A model generated the notes under the pieces. It searched no databases. It saw only the letters and a list, made by a program, of their open reading frames with translations, and was not told the origin of the DNA. 64,000 nucleotides of DNA from Glandiceps talaboti (Eukaryota; Hemichordata; Enteropneusta; Spengelidae): the NCBI RefSeq assembly GCF_964340395.1, contig NC_135563.1:17211651-17275650 (forward strand), in the 5' to 3' direction. Below, piece by piece: positions 39,301 through 52,769 of this stretch. Position 1 is the stretch's first letter. Each line of letters begins with the position of its first letter. A program made the position numbers and the translations under genes.

Positions 39301-42300
39301 ACATGTGAGGTATGACATTGACATGTAGTAGTCACATTCCAAGCTGACTAGCAACAAAACAACTGCATTGTTAGAATTTATATGGTTTACACAGAAAATG
39401 TTGTCAATCATTACCCTGCTATGTTAAACTCATTCAAGAAGACAAAAACAAATGTGAGAATGCAAATTTCAAAATAGAAAAAACTATACAGTAATCAAAT
39501 ATTAAAATGACGATACCTTTTTTAAATTTGAAATTACCTGCTTAACTTTGTATTGCATAATGTAGAGGTATGTTTCCATGGAAACAAAATATTTCAAATC
39601 TTATTTCTTTGCTAATATTTTCCAGTAAAAAGGTATCAGGTGACAAATTTCTCAAACTACCAGAAAAAGTCAATCCTGACTTGTATTTGTCTGACCTCTT
39701 GTTATTTTTGAAATTTGTGCCAAAAAATTTCTGCAAATTTTAAGATAGTTTCATTCCTGGAAAATAGATACCAAAATAAATTCACAGTCACTCTAGGATA
39801 AAGGGACAGTGTTGCACCCTTCAGTGAAGTAAAAACTGTTTCATTATTTAACTGGTTCTGAGAAGTGCATTTCCTTTTTTTTCTTTCAAATTTTTCTCTC
39901 TTCTACTAAACTTGTCTGTTATTTCTTTATGTAACTCCTCTGTCATATGTATCCCTGAAAATCAAACTGCTTAAAATTTCTCCAAACTTTTACTTTACTA
40001 AGGATTGTTCCTTGTCCTTTTGAAATAAGGAAAGAAATTTGTGGTTCACCATTTTGTTCTCAACAGTTTTCTATTGTTTATCACAGTGGAGTTAACAAAG
40101 TATCCAATAGCCGTTCTAAAAATGGTTTTATTTTGATAACATTTTGACCTCTATGTTAAAGATTTATATGGTGACCCAGCCCTGACTTATTTTCTGGATT
40201 TCAACTGGGGATCGGTTTATTTTGAACAAAGTAATGGCAAAACTTTAAGTTTTTATTTCTGAGGTGGTTATTTTAACTCGGTTAAAATGAAGTGTTCATA
40301 AAGATCACCTTACAAGTTACCACTGTTGATTGGTAAGTTTGAAAACAATATTCAGAAATGTAATACCATTTATGATAAATATTACATTTTAAATATTGAC
40401 TCATGTAAGTTTCACATCCTGTAGTTTTCACAGGATTTCACTACTCAGAATAATAGCACCTTTCAGGAATGGAATGGTTAATTCTTGAAACTTAAGAAAG
40501 GCGTCAATTTCCATTCACATGAGATTTTGAATATGAGTGTAGGACTTTTACGACTTCCCTCCCACACACAAAAACTTGACTATGTTGAAAGTGGTTTGTT
40601 ATGGAACAAGGAAAGAATCAAAAATGATACCATATGATGAATAATATACATCTGATCTCATATTGAATAAAATTAGAAAAAGTTATAAAATAATATACAA
40701 TATTACAACACTCTCCAAAATATATGTCATATCACCTCATTTTTTCGTTCCCTTATTTTACTTCTTAGACCAATTTTTTAAAGTTAATATATAAAAATTA
40801 ATATTTCTTGGCTAATTCTGATAAAATCGTTTATGATTTTGCTAGACCCAGTCTATAAAAAACCAATACTTTATATTACAAAAGAGACAAATTTTGTTCA
40901 GTATTTCGATTGGAAAATATTGTTTCCAGCTTGAAGTAGAGCGGAAATCTTGTAAGAGTCTGGTGGGAGTGATGAAGACTGGGTGTGACTGTAAACGAGA
41001 TTTCTGGCATTGGCTTTATTCAAATTTTACTTTATTGTACAGAGATGAACCTGACTCCAAATTGCCGACATTTTAATGTACAAACCACTCACTCACATTA
41101 CGTGCATTGTGCATTCTTTGCCATCCATTCCTTTGGCTCTCAATTCTTAATGTATAGATGTGTTTTGTGGTGAAATTTCTCATTAAACTCAATTTACTCA
41201 ATAAGAACATAAAAGGGCCTTCCGTCCCCAGAGACCCTCCTCTTTCCAATATTGCCAAATTGCTCTGTTACCACAGAAACAGCTGGCTTGATTTCCCATG
41301 CTGCACTGTGGGGAGTAAAGCATTCCTCAGGTGGCCTTGCCCTGATCACTACCCGAAAACTACAATCACAGACCATATTGAGTATGTTGTCTGTAATTGT
41401 GTCACGTTAGTAACAAAAATCGAAGACTCCAGACATTAATTTTTTTAATGCAGCATATTGAATATCCTGTTGAAATATTTGTACATGTTAATCAATAATT
41501 GAGGAATATAATAATAGGTAAATACATAAAAGTACATTTACTACTTGGATATCACATTTGTTTCAAGGAGATAGTATTATTAATATATTCGATGTGATTG
41601 CGGTACGACTTAAGAATTCAAACGTGACAGAAATTCTGATGTAGCGCACTTAAAGTTGGATACTTTCCTTCAACATGGAAAATCATTTAGTCATTCCATA
41701 GAATTCTACATGTTCTCAGCAAATATGCCAAAAAAATATGCAATTTCTTTCTTTGTAAATTCAGTCAGTAATTTTCTTCTAAATTCTTTCATCCTTGCTG
41801 TAAATGCTTCATAGAAGAGTGCCTATTCTTTTCGTTTATCAACTAACAAATTTTCCAGTAAAAAAAAAAAAAAAAACAGAAGAAAAAATAGCGTGCAAAG
41901 TCTTCCATTATTCTTGTGTTTAGACATTCAATATATGATAGTGTGTGTTTTATAATGTCTTCCATGTTCTTAGGCTTGTCTGCATCTATTCAATAGTGAA
42001 ATATTTTACATTGAAATTTCTATTCACATTTCATCAATTTTGTTTGAAAACTGATGTACACTGTTACTCAGTTGTGTATGAAAATTGAAAAGATTGAGGA
42101 AGGATGTTGAAAGCTGGTCAAGGTAAATGCTAACTCTCACCTAATATGGTGCATTACAAGGTCTACGTTATATGTACTGGTATATTTAAACTGAAAATGT
42201 TCATTTTTTATGACTTTTTCTCTAAAATTTTGATCAAAATTCATAACAAAACAGATTAATATCTTGTCTTAATAAAACTGTTTCAGAAATTTCAATTTTT

Positions 42301-42330
42301 TAAATAAAATTTTTCAATTTTTGCTATACT
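36340..42330. other. Long gene-free stretch
   Basis: About 6 kb of AT-rich sequence. Open frames do not exceed about 93 codons and none has a recognisable domain. An A16 run lies near 41861. Confidence 0.5.
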
Positions 42331-42383
42331 ACAATTTTGGCGGGAAAATATTTGCAACTACAAAGTCGGTCTTTTCCAAGGCC
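42331..42383. repeat. Direct repeat carrying an E2F-like motif, copy 1
   Basis: This 53-bp segment is nearly identical to 43201-43253 and includes TTTTGGCGGGAAA and GCAACTACAAAGTCGGTCTT. Confidence 0.9.
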
Positions 42384-43200
42384 AGTTTTACTGAAATGGC
42401 TATCACACCCTCCAGGAATAGAGATACGTGCGCTGTTCAGGGATATTGACACAATTAGTAACAAGTAAATTGTGGAAATATTGAAGTCTCTAAATCAAGG
42501 TGTCTCTATTTTCTGTTGTTTAGTAAAGGCCATACAATATTGAAATGCTTCATTCTGACGCATCATCTAAACTGTTTGAAAAGAATATTTTCTCCTGGCA
42601 AGGTCAGTGAAAAATGAGCTTGCCAGGATTCACTTTTCGAAAGGTCTGATTTTATCACATTGACAAGTTTCCCCAAAATAATGCATTCTGTAGAAGATAT
42701 CATACGATCAAATTAAAGAATTTTTCATCACTTTTTTATGAATAATTTACTGGAGTATTTTTTCACACAAATATACAACATTTTGATTCTGTCTGTTTCA
42801 AAAACTATACAGAAAAAAATTTCAGTTGTGACAAGAAGAAAAGAAAACTCCTAAAATCACACATCTGTCATGTATTTGAGGACTAGTTTTCTTGTTCCAA
42901 GGCTGGGTTTATCACAAATCAATATATTAGTTGGATGTAAAAAGGAATTCCAATTGGCCGGACATTATGAGTTATAACTTGTGAACAAGCTTAACACAAA
43001 TTTTCAAAAATCTACTTGAAAGCTACAAAACACTAACTTTTGTCATATTTTTGTATCACGTCTGTCTTGTCTGATGTGACTCACAATTGTTACTATATTT
43101 TGCTGATTTTATCACCATGACAATGGATCTTTCTGTACAGCATGCACATGCAAGCTTCCCATTGAGATCATTACTAGTGTCAAGACTTATTACATATAAT

Positions 43201-43253
43201 ACAGTTTTGGCGGGAAAATATTTGCAACTACAAAGTCGGTCTTCTCCAAGGTC
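43201..43253. repeat. Direct repeat carrying an E2F-like motif, copy 2
   Basis: Partner of 42331-42383, 870 bp downstream in the same orientation, differing at about three positions. Confidence 0.9.
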
Positions 43254-43609
43254 AATTCTCCCTCACTTCACAAAATAACCATGAATGGAACTAGAACAAA
43301 AATCATTTTCAGGATTCTTTCATTGCCATGGCAACACTTAAGATTTCTTCATGACAAGTTATCATAAAAAATTTGGGATTCACTACAAAAAAAAAAAAAA
43401 TTCACTCAGAGTCGAAATTTTCATTTGATACCCGGTACTATGAACTGAGTCCATGAACAGTTACTCTTGCAAGATAAATAGTATTTTTTTAAAAATTGTA
43501 TTGTTTGGTAAAATAATTGACATGAAAAGCTGGTAGTTGCAGTACATTTTTTGTATAGTGGCTTTTGTTTATCCATCAATATTTAAAGATCCAGGCACTG
43601 TTAGTAACT

Positions 43610-43953
43610 TTATGATCTTTTGTGGTTACTTTGTTTAAATTGAATGGGCACAGCCTGTAACTTTATGGTGTTTTGTTGCCTTTTTTGTTTATTTTCATTT
43701 TATGTTCAAATTTATTATTGGTAATTTGAAAAAAAAATATCATTATTGAAATTCAATGTCTAGAAACTGGTGTAGAGCACTCTATGGTCTTTTGTGGTTA
43801 CTTTTGTTTAAAGGGCACAGCCTGTAACTTTATAGGTTTTGGGTTATTTTTGTTTATGTTCAAATTTGCTACTGGTAATTCATAAAAAAACCCACATTAC
43901 TATTTTTATTGAGTTTAAATTCCACGTCGAGCAACTGGTGTAAAACAACTATC
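43610..43953. repeat. Diverged tandem duplication, unit ~170-178 bp
   Basis: Both units contain CTTTTGTGGTTACTT, GGGCACAGCCTGTAACTTTAT, ATGTTCAAATTT and ACTGGTGTA in that order. Confidence 0.85.
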
Positions 43954-46900
43954 CCCAGAATTCAAGTCATCTGAAGTGTGAAACACTAGTCAAAAATGCA
44001 GGCCATTTTTACACTTATTTACTGATTAATTTATAACACAACTGTAATATATTTGCATAAACTTGATCTTAGTTAGCAAGCCTCTCTGTGTAAATTTGAC
44101 CACACAGAGTGCAGTTAATGTATGTACATTTTGTAAACTGACTCGTTAAAAATGACCGCCATATAGTTACGGTACATGCCTACACATTCTTTCAAAAATG
44201 GCTAACAAACAAACGCATTAAATTCTAATCAACGTTAAATTTGAATATCTTGGTCTACTGTGACTGCACCATTTTGGTATGCATGGAATGCTGTGAAAAG
44301 AATATAGAAATGCATCATGGGTAAATGATGGCATTGTGGGTAATCACCAAAAGCTGTTCCGATGATCTCATATAAGATACTGACAGTCATAAAATATTAA
44401 TGGTCAACAGGCTGTCATTACAATGACTTCACTGCAGTTGTCAATAATAGTCACAATCCAGTTTCATTTCAATAAACAAACTGAAGTTATAATTTTGATA
44501 TACAAATATCAATAATAAACAATTATAAAGATATGCAGATGTGATGATTTTTCAGTCAGAGTTGAATTCAAAAGTATCAAATTTTGCAAAGACCAAAATA
44601 GGTATATGAACTATGTATTTGACTGTTTTAACTATTTTGATCAACACATCTGGTGTGACCATGTCACTTTTATGAGGCGAGAGTCTTTGATCTCGATCAT
44701 ACAAGCTTTCATTCCTATTTATTTTTATCTATTTGATTTTGTTTTGCTTTTACAGATGCAGCTGTAAATAATCTGGGGTTGTAATTTTTTTTTATATTTG
44801 CAGTGATTACAGAATGGTTGTATTCATAATAGGTGGTTTCATTGCAGATGTGACTTAACCCACAGAGAACTCGTAAAAAACGCCTCAGCATGTTGGCGTG
44901 GCTTTATGACGTATATGAAACGGACATAATTTCTGTAGCATGTACTAAACACACAGAAGTGACCTCGGGGTCATCATGTCTGAAACAGACAAAGATTTTG
45001 CTCATGTTAATTTGTCCTCATAAGTAATTCCGTTTTTGTTCACTATTATCTTGTCATGTCAATGGCAATATCACAATTTATACGAAAAATTTGGTGGTCA
45101 GGTTGCAAAAGGAAACTGTGGAGAGATTATAGGGCAATAATGCTACAAAAGACAACAACCTCCCTCTCAATTTCCTTTTATAAGTACCAGTATAACTATA
45201 GCGACGTCTCTACGCAAAATGTGTAGTTTATGTTAATACAACAGTAGGTTGAACTTGGCAAGGTGATATATAGTACCCAAGGATATGCTTCAAATATCAT
45301 CCCATACATCAAAACTGGAGTGAAACTTAATAAACACCCAGCGATTGTTTAAGTAGGGGGTCTGGTAAAATGGAACTAACTTTTTAGCAGGTGTATAAGT
45401 GCACTATGTGGTAGACCTATTAAAACACACCAAAACTAGAACTGTTAGCAGTTACACTAAAGCTCACAAAGACCGACTTCTATAATGTGTAATACATCTA
45501 GGGTAGGTCTCTCTATTCAGTGTGTGCAACTGACTGTGTCTGTATGTTGTTCTGCTTGGTATCACTGCAAACACCCAGAGATGCACTATATACAGCTGAC
45601 ACTCATAAACTGTAATAACAAGTACCGGTAGGCCAAGAAAACATTCAAAGAGGTAAAGGGGTCACTATTAATCATATATCAGGCTAACCCTAAAATTCAG
45701 CAAAGTCTCAACTGTTTTAAATATACTTGTAAGTTTGTTAATTTAACCTTGATTTTGACTTTGTAAATAATACTGCTGGCTAGCTTTCACCAACACCTTA
45801 AACCCCCAAAATCGTTATTTTCAATAGTGCCATTGTACTAATTTAACTCTTCCAATGTCAATGACTTTGAACTTCCGACAAAGATGTAAAAGTGCATGTG
45901 TGCATAAATCATGCAGTCGCTGACTTCAAAACTAATAAAAGTGACTTTCAAAGAACCCAGCTTGTCCCTAAAGCATATTTACATTTCTATTGTATTGTTT
46001 GAGTTATCTGTTACTTCTTCTTCATGTGGCAATGGAGGATTAATATTTGTATTTATACATAAATTATGTGTCTGTTTTAATTATTCATAGTTTGCTAATG
46101 TTATTTTTACAATATGAATAATTTCATAATTAGATCACAATTAGATGCTGAAAATGTTCTCTATTCTTGGTATTTTTTTGCATATCTTAGAACAATGGTA
46201 GGTATTCCAGTATTTGCTTAAATCACCTGTTCCTTCTTAATTTTTTTTTTTTTGAGTTTGCCCTGAAAAAATATCTGCTCATATCTATAGTAAACTGCAG
46301 CCTCTTTTACGACACCCAAGATGAAAAATAACAGCGTTGCATGGTTTGTGAGAAAGATATGACCATTGTCAGTGCCATTTGTACACTTAGCTTTCATACC
46401 TGCCAAGTCAAATCCCCTCATATACATTCAATTTTGGCTTGACAGTCATTTTCTGAAAACATTAATTTACAAAATGAATTACGATATATGCTCCAGGGTG
46501 AAAGTACCACTGTGATGTGAAGAGGGTCTTTTTTAATACCAGGACTGTTACCTTTATGCTATTATTAAAAAATCATTGGAGTGGAAATTATGAAATTATC
46601 AATTAAAGGAAATTGTGAATCAATCAATTAAAGCAATTTTCGTTTTCATTCATTTGTTGTTATTATATTAACAACTGAGGTAGTCCTATTCTAATATTAC
46701 AGAACTGTCGGTCCCTCGGTATATGGCAGCCACGCTGCGCTATTGTGTCTTTGATCATTAACATTGACAAGTTTGATTTACAGCCATTCAAAGATAGTGT
46801 TATTGGTTATCATTGAAAATTGCTAATTTTCTTCCAATTGGACGGCTGGAAGTATTTGAATGCTAATTTTAATAGCGCTTGTCAAGTTATCAATGGGTTG

Positions 46901-47055
46901 TACAGGTATTTCTGCATCTCTAATTACTTTTAACTTAGGTCCACAAATTTCTGTACTTTTGCATCAATATTATTTCAAATATAGTACTCTTTTTTATCGT
47001 TATGTGAACTTGTACAGTAAGTTAGCCCAAATACCCTGATATCTGATGTCATAAT
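43954..47055. other. Intergenic, nothing recognised
   Basis: AT-rich sequence with no supported gene. Confidence 0.5.
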
Positions 47056-47143
47056 GCCCAGAGACTTGGCTACCTGCATGCATCGCTTAATTCACGTGAA
47101 CAACTTAGCCAGTACTGACAGCCAGATAGCAAAGTCTGTAGGC
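47056..47143. mobile_element. MITE-like element, 88 bp (same family as 35808-35903)
   Basis: Ends are GCCCAGAGACTTGGCTACCTG and CAGATAGCAAAGTCTGTAGGC, imperfect inverted repeats that match the termini of the element at 35.8 kb. The inner sequences differ. Confidence 0.7.
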
Positions 47144-49931
47144 TAAATGAAATTATACATTTTGGGAGTACTCAGGTATAGTAATCAGGTATTAAGAACA
47201 ACACTTACTATATCAACAATAAGCAATATATTATATAAACTTTTCTTTTATTAAAAAATTCTCTGTTAATCTGATTATTTCTAAGGGCTTTCCTGTCTTA
47301 CATAAACCCTATATTTGTCCCACAGGCTTAATTTACTTTACTATCATAATTATTTCCACAGCAAACTTTTCCTATAATTCTGCCAAGCAAATTTTTTTCA
47401 CATCCAAATTTTAATTTTTTTAATCTGTATTTTTGGAACTGCGATGACTATGTTATACAGAAACAAATAAATAATTAAAAGACAAATAAATTTAGAATAT
47501 ATCACCTATGGTGCTGGTACACAGCTGATAATGTTGATCTAATTACTTAGAGAGTAAACCAATTTAGTTCATTCGCAGATTAATTAGTCAATGTCACTGT
47601 TGCTAGGATATTTTACACACTTCAATTTCGAAATTGATGTATCAGAAAGTGACATAACCCATAGCCTTGGACTTGAAAATATCTGTGATTCAACTGAACA
47701 GCACTGTCAAGCTAGTATGTTGAGTCAGATAGCCTCTAGCCTCTAACCATGACACATGGCAATCCATCCAGCACTTTTCATTTTTGGGATTCTTGTGGAT
47801 ATAAGAAATCCCCCTTTTTAAGTGCTCGTATACCATGGATTAGAAAGATCTAATTATCCTGCCTTGGACAAGGACAAGATCCCCTTGGAGAATCACCATT
47901 AAAGTAAGACCTTGAACAACAAAGAAATTTCTGCGTTGCAAGTAAAAAAAAAATCAGCAGTCCTATCATTTGGATTTAAGATTCAATAATATGTTTGTCA
48001 GATTTTACTGCAAAATTGTCCACTTCACTTTGTACGAGTCTAATATTCGTATTCCATAAATTAAACCTATTTTATTCAAATTTTTTTTTTCAAGTTACAT
48101 TTCATTATCATACAAAAATAATCAATAATCATCTTGTACAATAATGAATTTTACATGGTGAAAATATTAAGAAGAAAATGTGGATAAAAATGACAACAAA
48201 GCCTCCTTAAGTTGAGTTGTGCTGAAAACCAGGAAAAATAACCAAGAAATAACATCCAGCTAATATTTGATGAGGGTATCTAAAGGACAATGTCAGATTT
48301 GGATTAAAATTTGGATTTGAAAACTCTTTGTCTTGCGAATTTGATTTAGTACAATAGAATGATCGGATGAAGTCATTATGGTTCCACTGATACGATAAAA
48401 ATAAAAGGTTCTGAAATCGTGGGACTTTATCAAATTGGGATCAACCAACTATATATGCCCAATCATCTACGTTCGTCCTTCACTGATGGCAGATAAACTA
48501 GAGAATACAAGAGAGTAGAGATACAAGCTGATCGGTAGCTGACATTAAAAAGGTTGACAAAAGCCCTAAACCTTCACAAAATCATGTCTGCAGAGACATC
48601 TACAAGTAATAAACCGTTTTATTAGCCATCTGGATGAATGCCGTAAAATCATCCTTGGACTGTAAATGGAGAAAACATTAATCCTAACGGTAAGTAAAAA
48701 GTTTGCCATTAACGATATTCAATTACTCGTTTCATTCTTTGCCTTTGTGTGCTGGTGTGTACTCAAAAGTTAATTTCACTAGTCAACAACTTTCATTATA
48801 TTGGCAACTCTATAAAATTTGGAAATGTCACAAGACTGAAAGAATGAATGCCAAAATTGTGATGTTTTTGGAAAAACACTGAGATACAAGTAGACTTCAG
48901 GTGGTCGGAATTGAAAATTTTGCTAATTGTTTTGGAGGGAAAAAAAATCCTGTTCATCGATCGAGTTTCTAAATTTGTGATGCTTTTGGAGAGAAAAATT
49001 CTTCTTCACTGAGTTACAAGAAAACTTCAGAAGGTCAGAATTTCAAATTGTGATGTTTTTTGGGAAAAATCCTGTTCATTGAGGTGCAAGATGTATTAAA
49101 AGATAATAATTCTGAAACTACAGTAATTGACTACAAAAATTGTTTGAATCATTGATCAGTTTCACACCTCAATGAAGTTTTTGAATTACGAAATGAAATT
49201 ACAAAAACAATGTACCTCCATATTTATTTCAAATTGATGTATCTGGCCTCAACTTTGTTTAATTCATACATTACTTATAATTAAAGTGATATGAAAAATA
49301 ATTTTGTTGAAATTCTAAACAATAAACATTCAAATACTTAACATATCAGGTTAAAATAATAATTTGAAATTCATCAAATTCTTCTGGAGGAAAATGTTTT
49401 CCAAAACAAATTTACAAAAAATTTCACAATTTTATTTTTTTATATTTCTTTATTATGTTTTGTACCTGAATGAGCAGGAAAATTTTGATCGCTTGGTTTC
49501 CAAAAAAAACCCCATACATGCCTCATACCCTATTATCTTAACCAAATTTAAACTTGTTGTGAACTTTAGATTTCTGATAGCAAATTCTACACAATCAAAG
49601 TTCTTCAAAGTGCTGATAGATTTTGGCATGAGAGGTATTTAATATTTACAAGTGCTCAATTGTTTTACCTTGATCCCCTGACAACCAACACACTAACTAT
49701 ACAACTATACGGGTTCAGTGTTTTTGCTAACGTTTTAGAAACCTCTGTACCAGGAAGGGAATATTTGGTAAGACTTGCAGAGTTTAATTTGCATACAGTA
49801 ATGTACTATAATTTTGGTGGGAACTTGAAGTCTCTGAAGATAAAGTGGTCTGGGATCAAACCCAACAGAAATTTATACCATTCTACACAAATCATGCCAC
49901 TAAGGTTGTCTTAGCTTACCTCGGCTTCCAT

Positions 49932-49934
<3 letters not shown>
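47144..49934. other. Intergenic, possible isolated first exon near 48.5-48.7 kb
   Basis: AT-rich. A TATATATG at about 48450 and a strong donor-like CTAACG|GTAAGT at 48689-48694 are the only gene-like signals; no continuing exon was recognised. Confidence 0.35.

Positions 49935-49983
<49 letters not shown>
49935..49983. repeat. (GT)n microsatellite
   Basis: About 24 perfect GT units. Confidence 0.98.
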
Positions 49984-49984
<1 letters not shown>

Positions 49985-50384
49985 TTACTGTACACTGAAT
50001 AATACATAAAGCAATTAAATTGCCATTATTTTAATAAGCACAATTAGAAACTCATTAAATTTGCTAACATACCATGACTTAAGTTGGCCTTGAGTTTACT
50101 GCAAGCAAATTGTTGCCTAAAGATCGATTGCTACAAACTCTGTGAAAACCTGAGTCAGACTAAAATGAAACATACTTAATTTTACATGTACGTGATAAAT
50201 ATCAAAACTTCACTGAGTGATATTGAAATTTCAGCCTCATTGGTAGCTGTACAAGTTTATTATTCTATCAAATTTTTGAATTTTAAAGAAAATACACTGA
50301 AAATTTTTATCAGTACTAGTGGTAATGCATCAATCCTTCCAATTAGCTAAATGATCTGTCTCCTAATGTATACTGGCTTGATGT

Positions 50385-51595
50385 CCATGTGTAAACAGTA
50401 CAGGTAAACAATCAAGACCATCTAATTGTTTGCCAACAATTTGTAAAGTCATGAGATCATACATGCTTCAACAATGACAATGATTATCAACTCGAGAAAC
50501 GAACGAAATTTATGAAAAATATTGACTCCAAAGTTACAGCTTGTTGCCCATTAATTGTCAGATGTTTATGATATCAACTATATGATTGATAGTTGTTAGT
50601 AATTAACATATCACAATTTTTTATTTTTTTTACAGATTACAACTCTAACCATGCCCTATTGTTCTGAAAATAATCCAACATAAATCAAAGTGTCACTTAT
50701 TTACTCTATTTAATTTGCATTTTGTTTCCATGACAAAATTTTCTAGTATGATGCAGTATTTTTCACAAAGTCAGAAAATATTGGATGAATATTTTAAAAT
50801 CTCTATATATTTTGTTTTGTAATCAGAAATTTTTTTTTTCTTTTCGTTTTATTTTTCATTTGGTATTGCATCAACCTGGATTACTAATGAAATTCAGATA
50901 TTGAATATTACATGTATAAAGTTTGGTAATCACAATTGTTTTTTTCCATATTTTTTCATGTTGTCCTTCTGTATTGCATCAACCTGGATTACAATAGGTA
51001 AACATCTCTCTTCTGAAATTCAGATTTTGAACGCTACATGTATAAAGTTCAGTGATCAGAAACAATATTTTTTCCATATTTTTCATTTGGTCCTTCAGTA
51101 TTGCATCACCATAAGTTAATTTATGTCCATGTGTAAACAGTATAAATAAACAATCAAGGCCATCTATAAATAATTATTCGTCAACAATTTGTAACATCAT
51201 GGAATAATGCTAAGGTATGATAATTAGTTGATCATACATTTTTCATTAACTACAATAATCCGAAATATAATGTCAAAAAAAAAAATTTAGGACAAAAATT
51301 TCAGTCTCTGGAAGTACAGCTTGTGGCCTTTAATTGTCAGATGTTTATGATATCAACTACCTCGGTATATGATTGATAGTTATTAGTAATTAACATATCA
51401 CTAGATAGTTGGAATTTTTTTTTTTTTTTTTGACAGATTACAACTTTAATCTTCTTAACCAACAATGCCATATTGTTGTGAGAGTAATTCAACATAAATC
51501 AAAGAGTTGGTTGTTTACTCTAAATTTGCATTTTTTTTTTTTCAATTACAAACAATTTCTTGTATGATGCAGTATTTTTCACATACAACATTATG
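50385..51595. repeat. Diverged segmental tandem duplication, period ~740-780 bp
   Basis: TCCATGTGTAAACAGTA at 50385 recurs near 51127, and TAATTGTCAGATGTTTATG at 50552 recurs at 51331, with matching order through ATAAATCAAAG and ATGATGCAGTATTTTTCACA. Confidence 0.85.
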
Positions 51596-51990
51596 ATAGC
51601 TATAAATGTCTGGCATAAAATGCTGATTTTCAAATCTGTAATAAAGTTTGGTATAAATCAGCAACAATTCTTTCTTGTTTTTCATTTTGGTTCTTCCTAT
51701 ATTGCATGTTACAATAGCAAGTGTCGGGTGAAAATGCAGATTTTGAGATCTACACCTGTTCGGTAATTTGAAGCAATTTATTTCTCTTTTTTTTTTGTAA
51801 TTTTTATTATGACCCTCCAGTACTGAATCAACCCAAAGTTTATCAAAGCTAAATGTCTGGAATATAATGCTATATAAAGTTTGATAATCCGAAAAAAAAT
51901 TTCCCCATTTTTTAAAAATATTTATTTATTGTTCACCTATCAATCAGCCTATGATTTATTATGATAACTAAATATCTGATATGCAATGTT
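50860..51990. repeat. Degenerate array of ~110-130 bp units nested in the duplication
   Basis: Recurring order: TTGCATCAACCTGGATTAC, a GAAATTCAGAT-like block, ACATGTATAAAGTTTGGTAATC, then a T-rich stretch and GGTCCTTC. Two units are clear (50863-51105); later ones to about 51990 are faint. Confidence 0.6.
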
Positions 51991-52405
51991 ATTCTTAGAC
52001 TTAGTTATTCAACAATGTCTACAATAGCAGGTTTATAGAATAGCACTGTACATTACACAACATTATGTATACAGTATACATAATCTGCATGTATTGTAGC
52101 AATCCCCATACAGTACGGTGCGGTACGGTACGGTGCGTGTTACATTTATAATGTATTTGAATACCTAACATGTTTTGTTGTTCTAATCGTAGTAAAAAAT
52201 AACATTATATTACCTTCAACTTAATAAAATTTTAGAAATAATCTTCAACAATACGTGTTTACTGTTTATAGATCTGTCTGTTTATGAAATAAACAATTCC
52301 ACTGGTGTAAATATATTATACTCGATTTGTATTTCTTAATACATATATGAAATTCCCAGGGGAAAAATTACTTTTCTATTGCTCAGTGTTTATTATAAGA
52401 CAATT

Positions 52406-52765
52406 GGGGTAATGATGGTTGAATTGTTTAATAGAGTGGCCAGTTTGGAATCTGTAGGTTGCAGGTTCGACTGATCTCCACCACTGCTGTTGGTTTCTGA
52501 ATGGCTATGTCCTTGGGCAAGATTTGAACCACAGTTGTGCCTCAGTCAACCCAGCTGTATAAATTTGGGACTTGGTAGGACAAATTGTAATGTGAATGAA
52601 TGCTTTAATCCTGCACACTTAAAGAGGCTGCAATGGATTGTATGCGCCACAGGGAGTTGAGAAAGTATAGCAGGGCTGTTGTGCTATTACAGGTTCATAT
52701 CAGGGGTGATAATTGTAAAGCACTTTGAGCACTATATGGGAAACCGCTAATATAAAAAACAACAC
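52406..52765 (+). mobile_element. tRNA-derived SINE
   Basis: A tRNA-like head with an A-box-like TGGTTGAATTG and a B box GGTTCGACTGA is followed by a body containing CAACCCAGCTGTATAAAT and GCGCCACAGGGAGTT. The tail GTAAAGCACTTTGAGCACTA and CGCTAATATAAAA resembles the LINE-type tails of marine-animal SINEs. No protein is encoded; mobility would depend on a partner LINE not present here. Confidence 0.75.
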
Positions 52766-52769
52766 TATT

